From NCBI RefSeq assembly GCF_001662305.1, contig NZ_BDEP01000014.1, positions 124,001 through 188,000 of the forward strand: a DNA stretch of 64,000 nucleotides, written 5' to 3'. A model generated the notes under the pieces. It did not search any database and was not told the DNA's origin. It saw only the letters and a program-made list of their open reading frames with translations. This DNA comes from Halomonas caseinilytica. GTDB lineage: Bacteria; Pseudomonadota; Gammaproteobacteria; Pseudomonadales; Halomonadaceae. This document shows, in pieces, positions 19,727 to 35,770 of the stretch. A program made the position numbers and the translations under genes. Positions within the stretch are counted from its first letter, which is position 1, and every line of letters starts with the position of its first letter.

Positions 19727-20392
19727 GTGGACTTTCAATTCGACTGGCAGGCGGCCTTCGCCTCCATTCCGCATCTTGCACCGGGTATCCCCTACACCCT
19801 GCTCATTTCCTTCGGTGGCCTGGCCATCGGCTTCATCATCGGCATCATCTTCGGCTTGCTGCGCATCAGTCCGACGGCCTGGCTGCGAATGCCCGCCGTG
19901 GCCTATATCGAAATCTTTCGCGGAACCCCTGTACTGGTACAGGTCCTGTTCATCTTCTACGGCCTGCCGCAACTGCTCGGCGGCCCGATCAATGCCCTGG
20001 TCGCCGGCATCGCAGCCATCGCCGTCAACTCCGGCGCCTACATCTCGGAGATCGTACGCGGAGGCGTCCAGTCCATCGAACGAGGCCAGCGCGAAGCCGG
20101 GCTTTCCCTGGGGCTGTCGAGGGTCCAGACCTTCCGCTACATCATCTGGCCCCAAGCCTTCCGACGCATGATCCCGCCGTTGGGTAATCAGGGCATCATC
20201 AGTATCAAGGACACTTCGCTGTTCTCAGTCATCGGCGTCGGTGAACTGGTCCGCCAGGGACAGATCTACATCGCCACCACCTTCACCGCCCTGGAGGTCT
20301 ACCTGATGGTCGCCATGCTCTACCTGGCGATCACCCTGACGCTCTCGCTTGCGTTGCGCTTGCTCGAGCGCAAGGGCCTGGTCGGACAATGA
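19727..20392 (+). CDS. glnP: Glutamine-type amino acid ABC transporter permease
   Basis: Inner-membrane subunit of the importer. 221 aa from GTG 19727, preceded by GGGAG; the in-frame ATG at 19610 lies inside the MITE and its extra 39 residues have no family match. It starts [10 protein letters not shown], like E. coli GlnP, and contains the [11 protein letters not shown] segment and the EAA loop [20 protein letters not shown] that contacts the ATPase. About five membrane helices. Its stop overlaps an ATG of the next gene. The MITE ends 33 bases upstream, so the leader and expression relative to glnH may be altered. Confidence 0.92.
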   Translation: MDFQFDWQAAFASIPHLAPGIPYTLLISFGGLAIGFIIGIIFGLLRISPTAWLRMPAVAYIEIFRGTPVLVQVLFIFYGLPQLLGGPINALVAGIAAIAVNSGAYISEIVRGGVQSIERGQREAGLSLGLSRVQTFRYIIWPQAFRRMIPPLGNQGIISIKDTSLFSVIGVGELVRQGQIYIATTFTALEVYLMVAMLYLAITLTLSLALRLLERKGLVGQ

Positions 20393-20406
20393 AAGGAATG
20401 CACGAC

Positions 20407-21180
20407 ATGAATCACGAGAAGTCCACGTCCGATGGCGAGGCCATCGTGCGGCTGAACAAGCTCAACAAGCACTTCGGCGACTTTCACGTTCTTCAGGACA
20501 TCGACCTGACGGTAACGCCAGGTGAGGTGGTAGTGATCATCGGTGCCAGCGGCTCCGGCAAATCGACCCTGATCCGCTGCATCAATGGCCTCGAGGAGTT
20601 CCAGCAAGGCGAACTGGACGTCGATGGCAATCCCCTGCTGCCCGACGGCAAGGCAACTCAGGCGCTGCAGAAGATCCGTACCGAAGTCGGCATGGTCTTC
20701 CAGCAATTCAACCTGTTCCCGCACCTGAGCGTGCTCGACAACGTGATCCTGGCGCCGATGAAGGTCCGTGGCCTGAGCCGTGATGCCGCCGTCGAGACAG
20801 GGGAACGCCTGCTGGCTCGGGTCGGCATCAGCGACCAGATAGACAAGTACCCCACACAGCTGTCCGGCGGCCAGCAGCAGCGGGTGGCACTAGCACGCGC
20901 CCTGGCCATGGAACCTCGGCTGATGCTCTTCGATGAGCCCACCTCGGCGCTGGACCCGGAAATGATCGGTGAAGTGCTCGATGCCATGCGCGAGCTAGCC
21001 AACGAGGGCATGACCATGATGATCGTGACCCACGAGATGGGGTTTGCCCGCGAGGTGGCCGATCGGGTCATCTTCATCGACAAGGGTCGGATCGTCGAGG
21101 AAGGCCCGCCCGAGACGATCTTCGATTCCCCCTCTGAAGCGCCCACGCAAAGCTTCCTGTCTCGCGTGCTCAAGCACTGA
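20407..21180 (+). CDS. glnQ: Glutamine-type amino acid ABC transporter ATP-binding protein
   Basis: Cytoplasmic ATPase of the importer. Walker A is GASGSGKST, the Q-loop [15 protein letters not shown] is typical of polar amino acid importers, the signature is LSGGQQQR, and Walker B is [14 protein letters not shown] followed by the switch His in MIVTHEMGF. Start is uncertain: ATG at 20407 has AAAGGA 9 bases upstream, whereas ATG at 20389 overlaps the glnP stop as ATGA. Last gene of glnHPQ, followed by a terminator. Confidence 0.94.
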   Translation: MNHEKSTSDGEAIVRLNKLNKHFGDFHVLQDIDLTVTPGEVVVIIGASGSGKSTLIRCINGLEEFQQGELDVDGNPLLPDGKATQALQKIRTEVGMVFQQFNLFPHLSVLDNVILAPMKVRGLSRDAAVETGERLLARVGISDQIDKYPTQLSGGQQQRVALARALAMEPRLMLFDEPTSALDPEMIGEVLDAMRELANEGMTMMIVTHEMGFAREVADRVIFIDKGRIVEEGPPETIFDSPSEAPTQSFLSRVLKH

Positions 21181-21204
21181 TATCACCTCTCTCAGCATAC
21201 CTTG

Positions 21205-21237
21205 AAAGGCCCTGTCGTTACCGACAGGGCCTTTTTT
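21205..21237 (+). terminator. Rho-independent terminator after glnQ
   Basis: Stem AAAGGCCCTGTCG / CGACAGGGCCTTTTTT with a TTAC loop and a run of six T. It ends the glnHPQ unit and isolates the mnmG upstream region. Confidence 0.9.
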
Positions 21238-21716
21238 CTGCCTGTGGAAAACCCAAGCGGCACAAGCGCTTTTATCACGCCACGACGCCCGCCATTGGCG
21301 GGATGTGGAAAAATAGGGTGGGTTGTTCACAGTCACGGTGACAATCACGGTAGACATCGGTGGAAAAGCCGTGCTCGCGCTCGCCTGTGGGCAACACGAT
21401 CTTTCATCCACAGGCCCCGAACACATCGTCCGCAGGCCGCCAGCGTCTTTTCCTACCTTCGATCAACACTGCAATCTATTGAAAGAAAAGAAATAAAACG
21501 GTTTATCCACGGAAAACGTCCACACCAGTAGTTACTACAGCAACAGAACTTCTTATTCTTATATTGTTTATGTAATAGGTAATGACTCAGCAGAAGGGCG
21601 AGGATGAAAATCTGGGTGTGGAAAACCCTGACGATTACCCACAGGAGGGTTATACTGGCTGGCTGATTTCATCCCCGATCCGCAATATCGGCGCCTGGCG
21701 CCGAACGAGGTGAACC
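21238..21716. other. mnmG upstream region with a cluster of DnaA-box-like sites (possible second origin-like region)
   Basis: 479 bases with no gene. Near-consensus DnaA boxes with one mismatch: TGTGGAAAA at 21243-21251, 21304-21312 and 21617-21625; TCATCCACA 21404-21412; TTATCCACG 21503-21511; TTACCCACA 21635-21643; plus TGTGGGCAA (two mismatches) 21386-21394. AT-rich stretches lie at about 21475-21505 and 21540-21590. Known: E. coli oriC lies directly upstream of mnmG, whereas Pseudomonas oriC is at dnaA-rpmH. This may be the functional origin, a relic of it, or a DnaA-regulated mnmG promoter. Confidence 0.55.
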
Positions 21717-23612
21717 TTGGAGTACCCCGACCGTTTCGATGTCATCGTCATCGGTGGTGGTCACGCGGGCACCGAAGCCGCATTGGCCTCGGCCCGCACG
21801 GGCTGCCGGACACTGCTTCTGACCCACAACATCGAGACCCTCGGTCAGATGTCGTGCAATCCCGCCATTGGCGGGATCGGCAAGAGCCACCTGGTCAAGG
21901 AAATCGATGCCCTGGGGGGCGCCATGGGGCTGGCCACCGACATGGGCGGTATCCAGTTTCGTGTGCTCAACGCTCGAAAGGGACCAGCCGTGCGCGCGAC
22001 TCGTGCCCAGGCGGATCGCGTTCGCTACAAGGCCGCCATTCGCGGCATGCTGGAAAACCAGCCCAACCTGACGCTCTTCCAGCAGGCAGCCGGCGATCTC
22101 ATCGTCGAGGGCGACCAGGTTCGCGGTGTATGCACCGAAACGGGGATTCGCTTCATGAGCGAGACCGTGGTGTTGTGCACAGGCACCTTCCTCGGCGGCG
22201 TTATCCACATCGGCCTGGACAACAGTCGTGGAGGCCGTGCTGGCGATCCGCCCTCCAATGCCCTGGCCGAGCGCTTGCGTGCCTTGCCGTTTCGCGTCGA
22301 TCGCCTGAAGACCGGCACCCCACCGCGTCTCGATGCCAAGAGCGTGGACTTTTCGAAGCTCGACGAGCAGCCTGGTGATGAGCCAACGCCGGTCATGTCC
22401 TATCTCGGCGAACGCAGCCAGCATCCGCGCCAGGTGAGCTGCCATATCGCGCACACCAACGAGCGGACCCACGAGATCATCCACGCCAATCTGGAGCGTT
22501 CGCCGATGTTCTCCGGGGCCATCGAGGGTGTCGGTCCCCGCTACTGCCCCTCCATCGAGGACAAGGTGCATCGCTTCGCCGACAAGGCAAGCCACCAGAT
22601 CTTCGTCGAGCCGGAGGGACTGGACACGCACGAGTTGTATCCCAATGGCATCTCCACGTCCTTGCCGTTCGACGTCCAGCTGCAGGTGGTCCGCTCGATC
22701 CGAGGGCTGGAAAACGCGCACATCACGCGTCCCGGTTACGCCATCGAATATGATTTCTTCGATCCGCGTGACCTGAAGCATTCCCTCGAGACGAAATTTA
22801 TCCACAACCTGTATTTCGCTGGGCAGATCAACGGCACCACCGGTTACGAGGAAGCAGGAGCCCAGGGGCTTCTGGCCGGGCTCAATGCCGCACGGCGGGC
22901 TCGGGGGCTCGATGCCTGGTGGCCGCGTCGCGACGAGGCTTATCTCGGGGTTCTGGTCGACGATTTGATCACTCTCGGCACCCGGGAGCCTTACCGGATG
23001 TTCACCTCTCGCGCGGAATACCGTCTGCTGCTGCGTGAGGACAACGCCGACATGCGCCTCACCGAGACGGGTCGAGAACTGGGGCTGGTCGATGATCGAC
23101 GCTGGGCAGCGTTCAGTGCCAAGCGAGAGGCTGTGGAGCGTGAGACATCGCGCCTCAAGGCCTGCTGGATTCAACCGGGCAGCGAGGCCGCCAAGCGTGT
23201 CACCGAAACCACCGGTCAGGCGCTGAAGCGCGAATACAATCTGCTCGAGCTGCTCAGGCGCCCCGAACTCGGCTATCGGGATGTGGCCGGGCTGGTCGGG
23301 GAACCCGTCGACGACGATCGGGTTGCCGACCAGGTCCAGATCCAGGCCAAGTATCAGGGTTACATCGATCGTCAGCAGGAAGAGATCGACAAGCTCAAGC
23401 GCCATGAGGCCACGCCGCTGCCTGACGACCTTGACTATGACCAGGTCGAAGGACTCTCCAACGAGATTCGCCAGAAACTCGTCGAGGCTAGGCCCGAGAC
23501 GCTGGCCCAGGCATCGCGCATCTCCGGTGTCACGCCAGCGGCGGTATCGATCCTGCTGATTCACCTGAAAAAGCGACGTCTGCTCGACGATAGCCGGGTG
23601 GCCAACGGATGA
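21717..23612 (+). CDS. mnmG: tRNA uridine-5-carboxymethylaminomethyl modification enzyme MnmG
   Basis: FAD-dependent partner of MnmE in wobble uridine modification. 631 aa from a TTG start with GAGGTG upstream. The N-terminal FAD motif is [17 protein letters not shown], followed by [17 protein letters not shown] with a conserved Cys, the TGTFLGG segment, and [16 protein letters not shown]. It begins a mnmG-rsmG-parA-parB unit and overlaps rsmG by 4 bases. Two perfect DnaA boxes lie inside the gene at 22201-22209 and 22798-22806. Confidence 0.97.
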   Translation: MEYPDRFDVIVIGGGHAGTEAALASARTGCRTLLLTHNIETLGQMSCNPAIGGIGKSHLVKEIDALGGAMGLATDMGGIQFRVLNARKGPAVRATRAQADRVRYKAAIRGMLENQPNLTLFQQAAGDLIVEGDQVRGVCTETGIRFMSETVVLCTGTFLGGVIHIGLDNSRGGRAGDPPSNALAERLRALPFRVDRLKTGTPPRLDAKSVDFSKLDEQPGDEPTPVMSYLGERSQHPRQVSCHIAHTNERTHEIIHANLERSPMFSGAIEGVGPRYCPSIEDKVHRFADKASHQIFVEPEGLDTHELYPNGISTSLPFDVQLQVVRSIRGLENAHITRPGYAIEYDFFDPRDLKHSLETKFIHNLYFAGQINGTTGYEEAGAQGLLAGLNAARRARGLDAWWPRRDEAYLGVLVDDLITLGTREPYRMFTSRAEYRLLLREDNADMRLTETGRELGLVDDRRWAAFSAKREAVERETSRLKACWIQPGSEAAKRVTETTGQALKREYNLLELLRRPELGYRDVAGLVGEPVDDDRVADQVQIQAKYQGYIDRQQEEIDKLKRHEATPLPDDLDYDQVEGLSNEIRQKLVEARPETLAQASRISGVTPAAVSILLIHLKKRRLLDDSRVANG

Positions 23613-24271
23613 CCCAGGATAATCATGGGCTGCGCGAACGCCTGGAACGAGGCCTGAGCGAGCTCGGTATCGATGCCGGGCCAAGACCTCGGGAAGGCCT
23701 GTTGTCCCTGTTGACGCTGTTGCACAAGTGGAACCGCGCCTATAACCTCACCGCGGTACGGGCACCAGAAGAGATGGTCTCCCGGCATGTGCTCGACAGC
23801 GCGGCCGTGGCGCCTTTCGTGACGGGATCGACATTGCTCGATGTTGGCGCCGGCCCCGGCTTGCCAGGACTGGTACTGGCGATCCTGGAGCCTGCGCGTC
23901 GGGTGACCCTGCTCGACAGCAATGGCAAGAAGGTGCGCTTCCAACGCCAGGCGGTAATGGAGCTGGGTCTGACCAATGTCACGCCAGTCCAGGCTCGGGT
24001 CGAGGCCTTCGAAGGGCCGGAGAACGGCTACTGCGAGGTCATCTCCCGCGCTTTTGCCAGTCTCGGCGATTTCGTCTCGCTGAGTGCCGACCTGGTGGCC
24101 GATGAGGGACGGTGGCTGGCCATGAAGGGCCCCGCCGTGGATGATGAACTGAGCGGGTTGCCCGAGAACGTGGCACCGGTCGCCAGCCATGAGCTGACCG
24201 TGCCCTTCGAGACCGGCCAGCGTCGGCTCGTGATCCTCGAGCGTACCGATTCCACCCAGGGTCGCCCCTGA
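23609..24271 (+). CDS. rsmG: 16S rRNA (guanine(527)-N7)-methyltransferase RsmG
   Basis: Methylates G527 of 16S rRNA using S-adenosylmethionine; loss causes low-level streptomycin resistance in other bacteria. 220 aa. The SAM-binding motif is [18 protein letters not shown], preceded by [18 protein letters not shown] and followed by [12 protein letters not shown]. The ATG overlaps the mnmG stop (ATGA), and parA follows 28 bases later. Confidence 0.95.
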   Translation: MTQDNHGLRERLERGLSELGIDAGPRPREGLLSLLTLLHKWNRAYNLTAVRAPEEMVSRHVLDSAAVAPFVTGSTLLDVGAGPGLPGLVLAILEPARRVTLLDSNGKKVRFQRQAVMELGLTNVTPVQARVEAFEGPENGYCEVISRAFASLGDFVSLSADLVADEGRWLAMKGPAVDDELSGLPENVAPVASHELTVPFETGQRRLVILERTDSTQGRP

Positions 24272-24299
24272 GGCGTCCGTCACTCGCAAGGAAGTCGCC

Positions 24300-25070
24300 G
24301 TGACCAAGATCATCGCCTTGACCAACCAGAAGGGCGGCGTAGGCAAGACCACCACCGCCGTCAACCTGGCTGCCAGCCTGGCCGCCCTGGATCGACGCGT
24401 GCTGCTGGTCGACCTTGATCCCCAGGGGCATGCCACCATGGGCAGTGGCGTCGACAAGCACGAACTCGACGGCAGCGTCCTCGATGTCGTGCTAGGTGAA
24501 CGCAAGCCCAGTGAGGTGATCCTCGATTGTCCCGAGGCCGGTTTCGCCCTGTTGCCCGGCAATGGTGACCTGACCGCCGCCGAGGTGGAGCTGCTGGAAC
24601 GCGACGAGGGGCGCGAGCGTTGCCTGGTCAAGGCATTGGAGGATGTGGCGGCCGAGTACGACGTGGTGCTGATCGATTGCCCGCCATCGCTGAACATGCT
24701 CACCGTCAACGCCCTGACGGCCGCCGATGGCGTGCTCATCCCGCTGCAGTGCGAGTTCTATGCCCTCGAGGGACTCTCGGCTCTGCTCGATACCATCGAG
24801 CAGATCAAGGATAGCGTGAATCCCTCACTCGAGATCTTCGGCATCCTGCGCACCATGTTCGACAGTCGCAACAGCCTGACCCGTGATGTCAGCAAGCAGC
24901 TGCGCGATTATTTCGGCGATGCGCTGCTCAAGGCCACCATCCCGCGTAACGTGCGGGTCGCCGAGGCGCCGAGCCATGGCCTGCCGGTGACCAAGTACGC
25001 TCGTTTCTCGCGAGGCAGCCAGGCCCATCGGGTGCTGGCCAAGGAATTGATTCGTCGCCTGTCGTTGTAA
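24300..25070 (+). CDS. parA: Chromosome partitioning ATPase ParA (Soj)
   Basis: Deviant Walker-type ATPase that moves ParB-bound origins along the nucleoid. 256 aa from GTG with AAGGAAG upstream. The deviant Walker A is KGGVGKTT at 11-18, with DLDPQGHATMG (A' motif) and VVLIDCPPSLN (Walker B). Start 28 bases after rsmG. With ParB it forms the chromosomal partition pair next to the origin, the standard location. Confidence 0.96.
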   Translation: MTKIIALTNQKGGVGKTTTAVNLAASLAALDRRVLLVDLDPQGHATMGSGVDKHELDGSVLDVVLGERKPSEVILDCPEAGFALLPGNGDLTAAEVELLERDEGRERCLVKALEDVAAEYDVVLIDCPPSLNMLTVNALTAADGVLIPLQCEFYALEGLSALLDTIEQIKDSVNPSLEIFGILRTMFDSRNSLTRDVSKQLRDYFGDALLKATIPRNVRVAEAPSHGLPVTKYARFSRGSQAHRVLAKELIRRLSL

Positions 25071-25100
25071 CCGTATAGCCCTGGAAATGAGGGAAGCTCG

Positions 25101-26027
25101 ATGACGCGCAAACAACGCGCCCTGGGACGTGGCCTGGATGCCTTGATCGGCGCCAACGCTCGACGCCGTGACAGCCTTGATCTGCCCGAGGTCGATACGT
25201 CACTGGAGGGAGCCGAACGCGACGGTGGCGCCCAGGCACTGCCGGGATCGGAGGAACGACTCGAACGCCTGCCGCTTGGTCAGCTGACGCGAGGCCGCTA
25301 CCAGCCACGTCGTGACATTCAGCCCGAGGCACTGGAAGAACTGGCCGACTCGATTCGTGCCCAGGGGGTCATGCAGCCGATCGTGGTGCGTCCCATCGAC
25401 GAGGAGCGCTACGAGATCGTTGCCGGCGAACGTCGCTGGCGGGCGGCCCAGCTGGCGGAGCTCGATGTCATCCCGGCGGTGATCCGCGAGGTCTCCGACG
25501 AAGTGGCCCTGGCTCTGGCGTTGATCGAGAACATCCAGCGCGAGAGCCTCAACCCGGTCGAAGAAGCCATGGCCATGAAGCGCCTGCTCGACGAGTTCGA
25601 GCTGACGCAGCAACAGGCCGCTGACGCCGTCGGCCGTTCACGGGCCCAGGTGGCCAATCTGCTGCGTCTGTTGTCGCTGGACCCCGAGGTGCAGACCTTG
25701 CTCGAGCGGGGCGATCTCGACATGGGACATGCTCGCGCACTCCTGGCGCTGTCCGGCGCCAAGCAGCGCAAGGCCGCGCATGAGGTGGTCAACAAGGATC
25801 TGACGGTGCGTGCCACCGAGGCCTTGGTGAAGCAACTGGCCTCCGGAGGACGCAAGAAGGCCGAGAAGGCCGAGCCGAGCCCGGATGTGGCCAGGCTGGA
25901 GTCCCGCCTGGGCGAGCTGCTCGGCGCACCGGTGAAAATCCAGCATGGCCAGAGCGGCAAGGGACGAGTGACCATCCGCTATGCCAGTCTCGAAGAGCTG
26001 GATGGCATTCTCGAACACATACGTTGA
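25101..26027 (+). CDS. parB: Chromosome partitioning protein ParB (Spo0J/Noc family)
   Basis: CTP-binding clamp that loads at parS sites near the origin and recruits condensin. 308 aa. Features: RALGRGLDALIG N-terminus that contacts ParA, the CTPase/ParB box RYQPRRDI and IVAGERRWRAAQL (GERRxRA motif), LIENIQRESLNPVEEA, an HTH LTQQQAADAVGRSRAQVANLLRL, and a C-terminal dimer domain. I could not identify a convincing parS 16-mer in the window. Confidence 0.96.
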   Translation: MTRKQRALGRGLDALIGANARRRDSLDLPEVDTSLEGAERDGGAQALPGSEERLERLPLGQLTRGRYQPRRDIQPEALEELADSIRAQGVMQPIVVRPIDEERYEIVAGERRWRAAQLAELDVIPAVIREVSDEVALALALIENIQRESLNPVEEAMAMKRLLDEFELTQQQAADAVGRSRAQVANLLRLLSLDPEVQTLLERGDLDMGHARALLALSGAKQRKAAHEVVNKDLTVRATEALVKQLASGGRKKAEKAEPSPDVARLESRLGELLGAPVKIQHGQSGKGRVTIRYASLEELDGILEHIR

Positions 26028-26045
26028 GGCGTGGACGCCATTTAG

Positions 26046-27464
<1,419 letters not shown>

Positions 27465-27498
27465 ATCACGCAGCATCTGATAAACCCTTGAACCTTAA

Positions 27499-27750
<252 letters not shown>

Positions 27751-27825
27751 CGAATTGCACACCGAGCGCGCTGCGCTCGGTTTGCTTGTTTCCGGTCGCC
27801 ACGAATCTGTCAGAGGTACGTCCTT

Positions 27826-28296
27826 GTGAATATCAACATGACGCTTATCGGACAAATGATCGCCTTCGCGATCTTTGTCTGGTTTTGCATAAAGTACGTG
27901 TGGCCACCGATCAACAATGCGCTTCACGAGCGCCAGAAAAAGATCGCCGATGGCCTGGACGCTGCGAGCCGTGCTGCACGTGACCTCGAATTGGCCGAGC
28001 AACAGGCCGAGGAGACGCTGCGTGAGAGCAAGGAGCAGGCGGCTGAGATTCTGGAAAACGCCCATAAGCGGTCCAACCAGATGATCGACGAGGCACGTGA
28101 GCAGGCCCGCCAAGAAGGCGAGCGCATGATCGCCAATGCCAAGACCGAGATAGATCAGGAAGTCAACCGCGCGAAGGAAGAGCTGCGTGGACAGGTATCG
28201 CGGCTCGCTATCGTGGGGGCAGAGCGCATTCTGGAATCCTCCATTGACGAGAAGCAGCACGCGAAGCTCGTCGACAAACTCGCTGAAGAGCTTTGA
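27826..28296 (+). CDS. atpF: F-type ATP synthase subunit b
   Basis: Peripheral stalk subunit linking a to delta/F1. 156 aa from a GTG start with AGAGGT upstream. One N-terminal membrane helix (about 6-27) is followed by a long charged coiled coil rich in Ala, Glu, Arg and Lys. Length equals E. coli b (156). Last residues near the atpH start, 11 bases away. Confidence 0.96.
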   Translation: MNINMTLIGQMIAFAIFVWFCIKYVWPPINNALHERQKKIADGLDAASRAARDLELAEQQAEETLRESKEQAAEILENAHKRSNQMIDEAREQARQEGERMIANAKTEIDQEVNRAKEELRGQVSRLAIVGAERILESSIDEKQHAKLVDKLAEEL

Positions 28297-28307
28297 GGAG
28301 GTGACCC

Positions 28308-28847
28308 ATGGCGCAACTGTCAACTGTCGCTCGCCCCTATGCCAAGGCAGTCTTCGAGTACGCCACTGAACACCAAGCACTCGAAGACTGGGCCGGCATG
28401 CTCGACAGCGTGGCGCAGGCCGTCGGCAACGATGACCTGCGTCGGCAGGTGCTCGGCAACCCGCGGCTGACCAGCGCGCAGAAGGTGGACCTGCTCGTCG
28501 ATATCTGCGGTGATGCCGTGAACGACGAGCTGCGCAACTTCCTTTTCCAGGTCGGTCAGAAGGGCCGCCTGGCGGCTCTGCCGGCCATCGCCGAGCAGTT
28601 CGCACTGCTCAAGGCCCAGCAGGAGGAGCGTATGGACGTGGACATCGTCTCCGCCTTCCCGCTGGACGACGCGCAGCAACAAACGCTCGCGAGTGCGCTG
28701 GCCAAGCGTTTGAACCGCGAAATCTCCATTACCACTCAGGTGGATAGCAGCCTTCTGGGCGGCGTTGTCCTGCGTGCCGGCGATACCGTCATCGACGGAT
28801 CGGTGCGTGGTCGACTGAATCGCCTCCGTGAGGCCCTTTCCGCCTGA
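28308..28847 (+). CDS. atpH: F-type ATP synthase subunit delta
   Basis: Connects the top of F1 to the b stalk. 179 aa, start [15 protein letters not shown] is characteristic; the C-terminal [23 protein letters not shown] motif is the delta/OSCP signature. GAGGAGGTGA precedes the ATG by about 5 bases. atpA starts 16 bases downstream. Confidence 0.97.
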   Translation: MAQLSTVARPYAKAVFEYATEHQALEDWAGMLDSVAQAVGNDDLRRQVLGNPRLTSAQKVDLLVDICGDAVNDELRNFLFQVGQKGRLAALPAIAEQFALLKAQQEERMDVDIVSAFPLDDAQQQTLASALAKRLNREISITTQVDSSLLGGVVLRAGDTVIDGSVRGRLNRLREALSA

Positions 28848-28863
28848 GTCTGAGGGACATGGC

Positions 28864-30408
<1,545 letters not shown>

Positions 30409-30474
30409 TCCGCCGGCCCGCTCTTCGGAGCGGGCCATGGAGCTTTCTGAGTCCACGAACAAGGGTAGATCGCT

Positions 30475-32783
<2,309 letters not shown>

Positions 32784-32807
32784 TCCCTCCACCTGGGAGA
32801 CGTCATC

Positions 32808-33236
32808 ATGACGAAAAGCATCAGATGCGAGGTCGTCAGCGCCGAGGCGTCGATCTACTCCGGCGAAGCCGAGCAGGTCGTGGCGGCCGGCTGCATGGGG
32901 GATCTCGGTATCCTCGGTGGCCACACGCCGCTGCTGACCGAGTTGGCGCCCGGGCCGGTACGTATCGTCCGAGGCGGGGGTGAGGAGGATCACTTCTACG
33001 TCTCGGGGGGCTTCCTCGAGGTGCAGCCCGATGTGGTCACCGTGCTGGCCGATACCGCCGTGCGTGCCGATGATCTTGACGAGGCCGCCGCCGAGAAGGC
33101 CCGCCAGGAGGCGCTTCAGGCCATGAACGACAAGACCGCGGAGCTGGACTATACTCGCGCCGCGGCCGAGTTGGCCGAAGCCATGGCCCAGTTGCGTACC
33201 ATCCAGCAGCTGCGTCGCAAGGCGGGTCGCGGCTGA
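32808..33236 (+). CDS. atpC: F-type ATP synthase subunit epsilon
   Basis: Rotor foot and intrinsic inhibitor of ATPase. 142 aa; N-terminal beta barrel with SIYSGEAEQVVAAGCMGDLGILGGHTPLLTEL-type sequence and a C-terminal two-helix domain ending in LRTIQQLRRK. GGGAGA precedes the ATG. Last gene of the operon, followed by a terminator. Confidence 0.97.
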   Translation: MTKSIRCEVVSAEASIYSGEAEQVVAAGCMGDLGILGGHTPLLTELAPGPVRIVRGGGEEDHFYVSGGFLEVQPDVVTVLADTAVRADDLDEAAAEKARQEALQAMNDKTAELDYTRAAAELAEAMAQLRTIQQLRRKAGRG

Positions 33237-33269
33237 CGCCAGCGCCACGCCGAGCGTGATTGACGAGGG

Positions 33270-33301
33270 CGCCTCCCGGATTCATTTCGGGAGGCGTTTT
33301 C
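33270..33301 (+). terminator. Rho-independent terminator of the atp operon
   Basis: Stem CGCCTCCCG / CGGGAGGCG with a loop GATTCATTT and TTTT downstream, 34 bases after the atpC stop. Confidence 0.88.
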
Positions 33302-33338
33302 GTGTTCGTATCGTGTCGTGCCGACGGAGACACTATCC

Positions 33339-34709
33339 ATGCCACTCAGCGAGTCCCTCGAGCAACACAAGGAAGAACTGCTCCATGCTCTGGAAATGGA
33401 CGATCAGGGGCAGCTGAACGCCCAGTTGCCCGAACTGCGTTCGGCGGATATCGCCGAGATTCTGCAGGAACTGCTCGATCAGGATGATGAGCTGCGCGGC
33501 CGAGCCTTGCTGGATAGCCTGCCTCTGGAACGCCAGGCCAGCGTGCTTGGCCATTTGCATGGCGAGGAACAGCTCACCTTCACGGCTGCCATGCGCGATG
33601 ACAAGTTGCAGGCAGTGCTCGAGGAGATGGGGGCCGACGAGCGAGCCGACCTGTTCAAGGTACTCGGCGAGGATCGCCGCGAGGTTCTCCTGCGCCGCAT
33701 GGCACACCGGGAACGGGAAGAACTCATGCGCCTGGCCAGTTACGAGGAGGGAACTGCCGGGGCCTTGATGACGTCCGACTATGTGGCGATTCCCATGGGC
33801 ATGACCGTCTCGCGGGCGATGATGCGTGTCCGTCAGACCGCACCTGACGCGGAGACGGTCTATCAGCTCTATGTGCTGGATGCCGAGGGTCGCCCGGCCG
33901 GCACCATGTCGTTGCGCCAGTTGATGGTGGCCCGCCCCGGGGCTCGGGTCGATGAGTTGATGATCCGTGATGTCATTCACGCCACCGTGGATACGCCCCA
34001 GGAAGAGGTGGCCCGGCTCGTGGCGCGTTACGACATGCTGGCGGTGCCGGTGGTCGACGAGGAACATCGGCTGGTCGGTATTGTCACTCACGATGATGCG
34101 CTGGACGTGGTCGAGTCCGAGGCCACCGAAGATATCCACAAGGGGATGTCCATCGGCCAGCTTGAAGACGGTGTCAGTCGAGTCCCTCTGCTCAGCCTCT
34201 ATCGCAAGCGAGTGACCTGGCTGGTGCTGCTGGTATTCGGCAATCTGCTGTCGGGAGCCGGCATCGCGCACTTTGAGGAGACCATCGCCGCTCAGGTCGC
34301 CCTGGTGTTCTTCCTGCCGCTGTTGATCGGCAGTGGCGGCAACGCCGGCGCTCAGGCCGCGACCCTGATGGTGCGGGGCATGGCGACCGGGGATGTCGGG
34401 GTTCGTGACTGGGGCAAGCTGCTGGGACGCGAGCTGCTGGTCGCGGGGTCGCTGGGGCTGACCATGGCCCTGGCGGTGGCGCCGATCGGCGTGATGCGCG
34501 GCGGTGAAGCGGTGGCGCTGGTGGTGGCGGTGAGCATGATCTCGATCGTGCTGTTCGGCAGTCTGCTCGGCATGTGCCTGCCTTTCGTGCTTGATCGGTT
34601 CGGCTGGGATCCGGCAACTGCCTCGGCGCCCTTGGTCACCACCTTGATCGATGCGTCCGGCGTGTTGATCTACTTCAGTTTTGCCACCTTGATCCTTTCT
34701 GGTGGCTGA
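33339..34709 (+). CDS. mgtE: Magnesium transporter MgtE
   Basis: Mg2+ channel gated by its cytosolic domain. 456 aa from ATG 33339 with CGGAG 9 bases upstream (GTG at 33318 is an alternative). N-terminal helical MgtE_N repeats (LRSADIAEILQEL, MAHREREELMRLASYEEGTAGALMT...), two CBS domains in the middle, then five membrane helices; GSGGNAGAQAATL in the membrane domain is the MgtE signature around the pore. It follows the atp terminator. Confidence 0.94.
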   Translation: MPLSESLEQHKEELLHALEMDDQGQLNAQLPELRSADIAEILQELLDQDDELRGRALLDSLPLERQASVLGHLHGEEQLTFTAAMRDDKLQAVLEEMGADERADLFKVLGEDRREVLLRRMAHREREELMRLASYEEGTAGALMTSDYVAIPMGMTVSRAMMRVRQTAPDAETVYQLYVLDAEGRPAGTMSLRQLMVARPGARVDELMIRDVIHATVDTPQEEVARLVARYDMLAVPVVDEEHRLVGIVTHDDALDVVESEATEDIHKGMSIGQLEDGVSRVPLLSLYRKRVTWLVLLVFGNLLSGAGIAHFEETIAAQVALVFFLPLLIGSGGNAGAQAATLMVRGMATGDVGVRDWGKLLGRELLVAGSLGLTMALAVAPIGVMRGGEAVALVVAVSMISIVLFGSLLGMCLPFVLDRFGWDPATASAPLVTTLIDASGVLIYFSFATLILSGG

Positions 34710-34795
34710 TAGGGCGGACAGTGGGAGGTGGGATGTGTATCCTCAAGCCCCGATTGCCCGCGGGCGACGCTTCCCACCCTGAGATAGAGTGCCTC

Positions 34796-35593
34796 ATGGA
34801 TTGGCTACAGATCGTTCTGCTTTCCATTGTCCAGGGACTGACCGAGTTCCTGCCGGTTTCCAGTTCCGCTCATCTGATCCTGGTTCCGGTGTTGACCGAC
34901 TGGCCGGACCAGGGATTGGCGTTTGATGTGGCACTGCATCTCGGCAGCTTGACGGCAGTGGTGCTGTATTTTCGCGACGAGCTCACGGCCATGACGAAAA
35001 GCTGGTGCGGCAGTCTGGCCGGTCGCGGCACCGATGAGGACGCTCGCCTGGCCTGGTGGGTGGTGCTGGCGACGATTCCGGTCTGTGTGGTTGGCCTGGC
35101 ATTCAAGGATGTCATCGAGGACGCGATGCGTTCTCCGTTGGTGTTGGCCGGCGGCCTGATCGTCTTCGGTGTGGTGCTCGGCTACGTCGACTGGCGTCAT
35201 CGTGGCCGGCGCAACGAGTATCGGATGGGCTGGCGCGATGCATTGTGGATCGGACTGGCGCAGGCCCTGGCGTTGATTCCCGGCACCTCGCGTTCCGGTA
35301 TCACCATGACCGCTGCACTGATGCTGGGGCTGACCCGGGAAGCCGCGGCACGCTTTTCCTTCCTGTTGTCGATTCCGGTGATCGTGCTGGCCGGGGGGCT
35401 CGAAGCGCTGGAGCTGATCCGTTCACCGTTGCCGGTAGACTGGATAGCCATGCTGGTGGGGGCAGTGCTGTCGGGGATCAGTGCCTACCTGTGTATCCAC
35501 TTCTTTCTGGCCTTCATCAAGCGAATCGGGATGCAGCCCTTCGTGATCTATCGTCTCATTCTGGGGTTTGCCCTGATCTGGCTGTTTGGATGA
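34796..35593 (+). CDS. uppP: Undecaprenyl-diphosphatase
   Basis: Recycles undecaprenyl diphosphate to the lipid carrier for peptidoglycan and polysaccharide synthesis; overexpression gives bacitracin resistance elsewhere. 265 aa from ATG 34796; upstream in-frame codons from 34721 do not match the family. Signatures: QGLTEFLPVSSSAHLIL and IPGTSRSGITMTAAL, plus about eight hydrophobic segments. No strong SD is seen. Confidence 0.96.
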   Translation: MDWLQIVLLSIVQGLTEFLPVSSSAHLILVPVLTDWPDQGLAFDVALHLGSLTAVVLYFRDELTAMTKSWCGSLAGRGTDEDARLAWWVVLATIPVCVVGLAFKDVIEDAMRSPLVLAGGLIVFGVVLGYVDWRHRGRRNEYRMGWRDALWIGLAQALALIPGTSRSGITMTAALMLGLTREAAARFSFLLSIPVIVLAGGLEALELIRSPLPVDWIAMLVGAVLSGISAYLCIHFFLAFIKRIGMQPFVIYRLILGFALIWLFG

Positions 35594-35770
35594 GTCAGTA
35601 CTTCATCGAGCCGGAGATAGGATAAGCTGTTCCGGCGACAAGTCTTCGCGAGGGCGCTGTAAACCCATCCCTGGGCGCTACATCCGTCACTCCCTGGCGG
35701 ATGACCCTCGCTCTGCCTTGTCCCCGGCGCTCATCCTGTTCGCTGGTTAGGTTCCTTCTGGAGTTTTGTC

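Noticed and set aside
21669-23684. 671-codon frame antisense to mnmG
   Set aside because: It covers the whole mnmG gene in the opposite frame and shows no domain.
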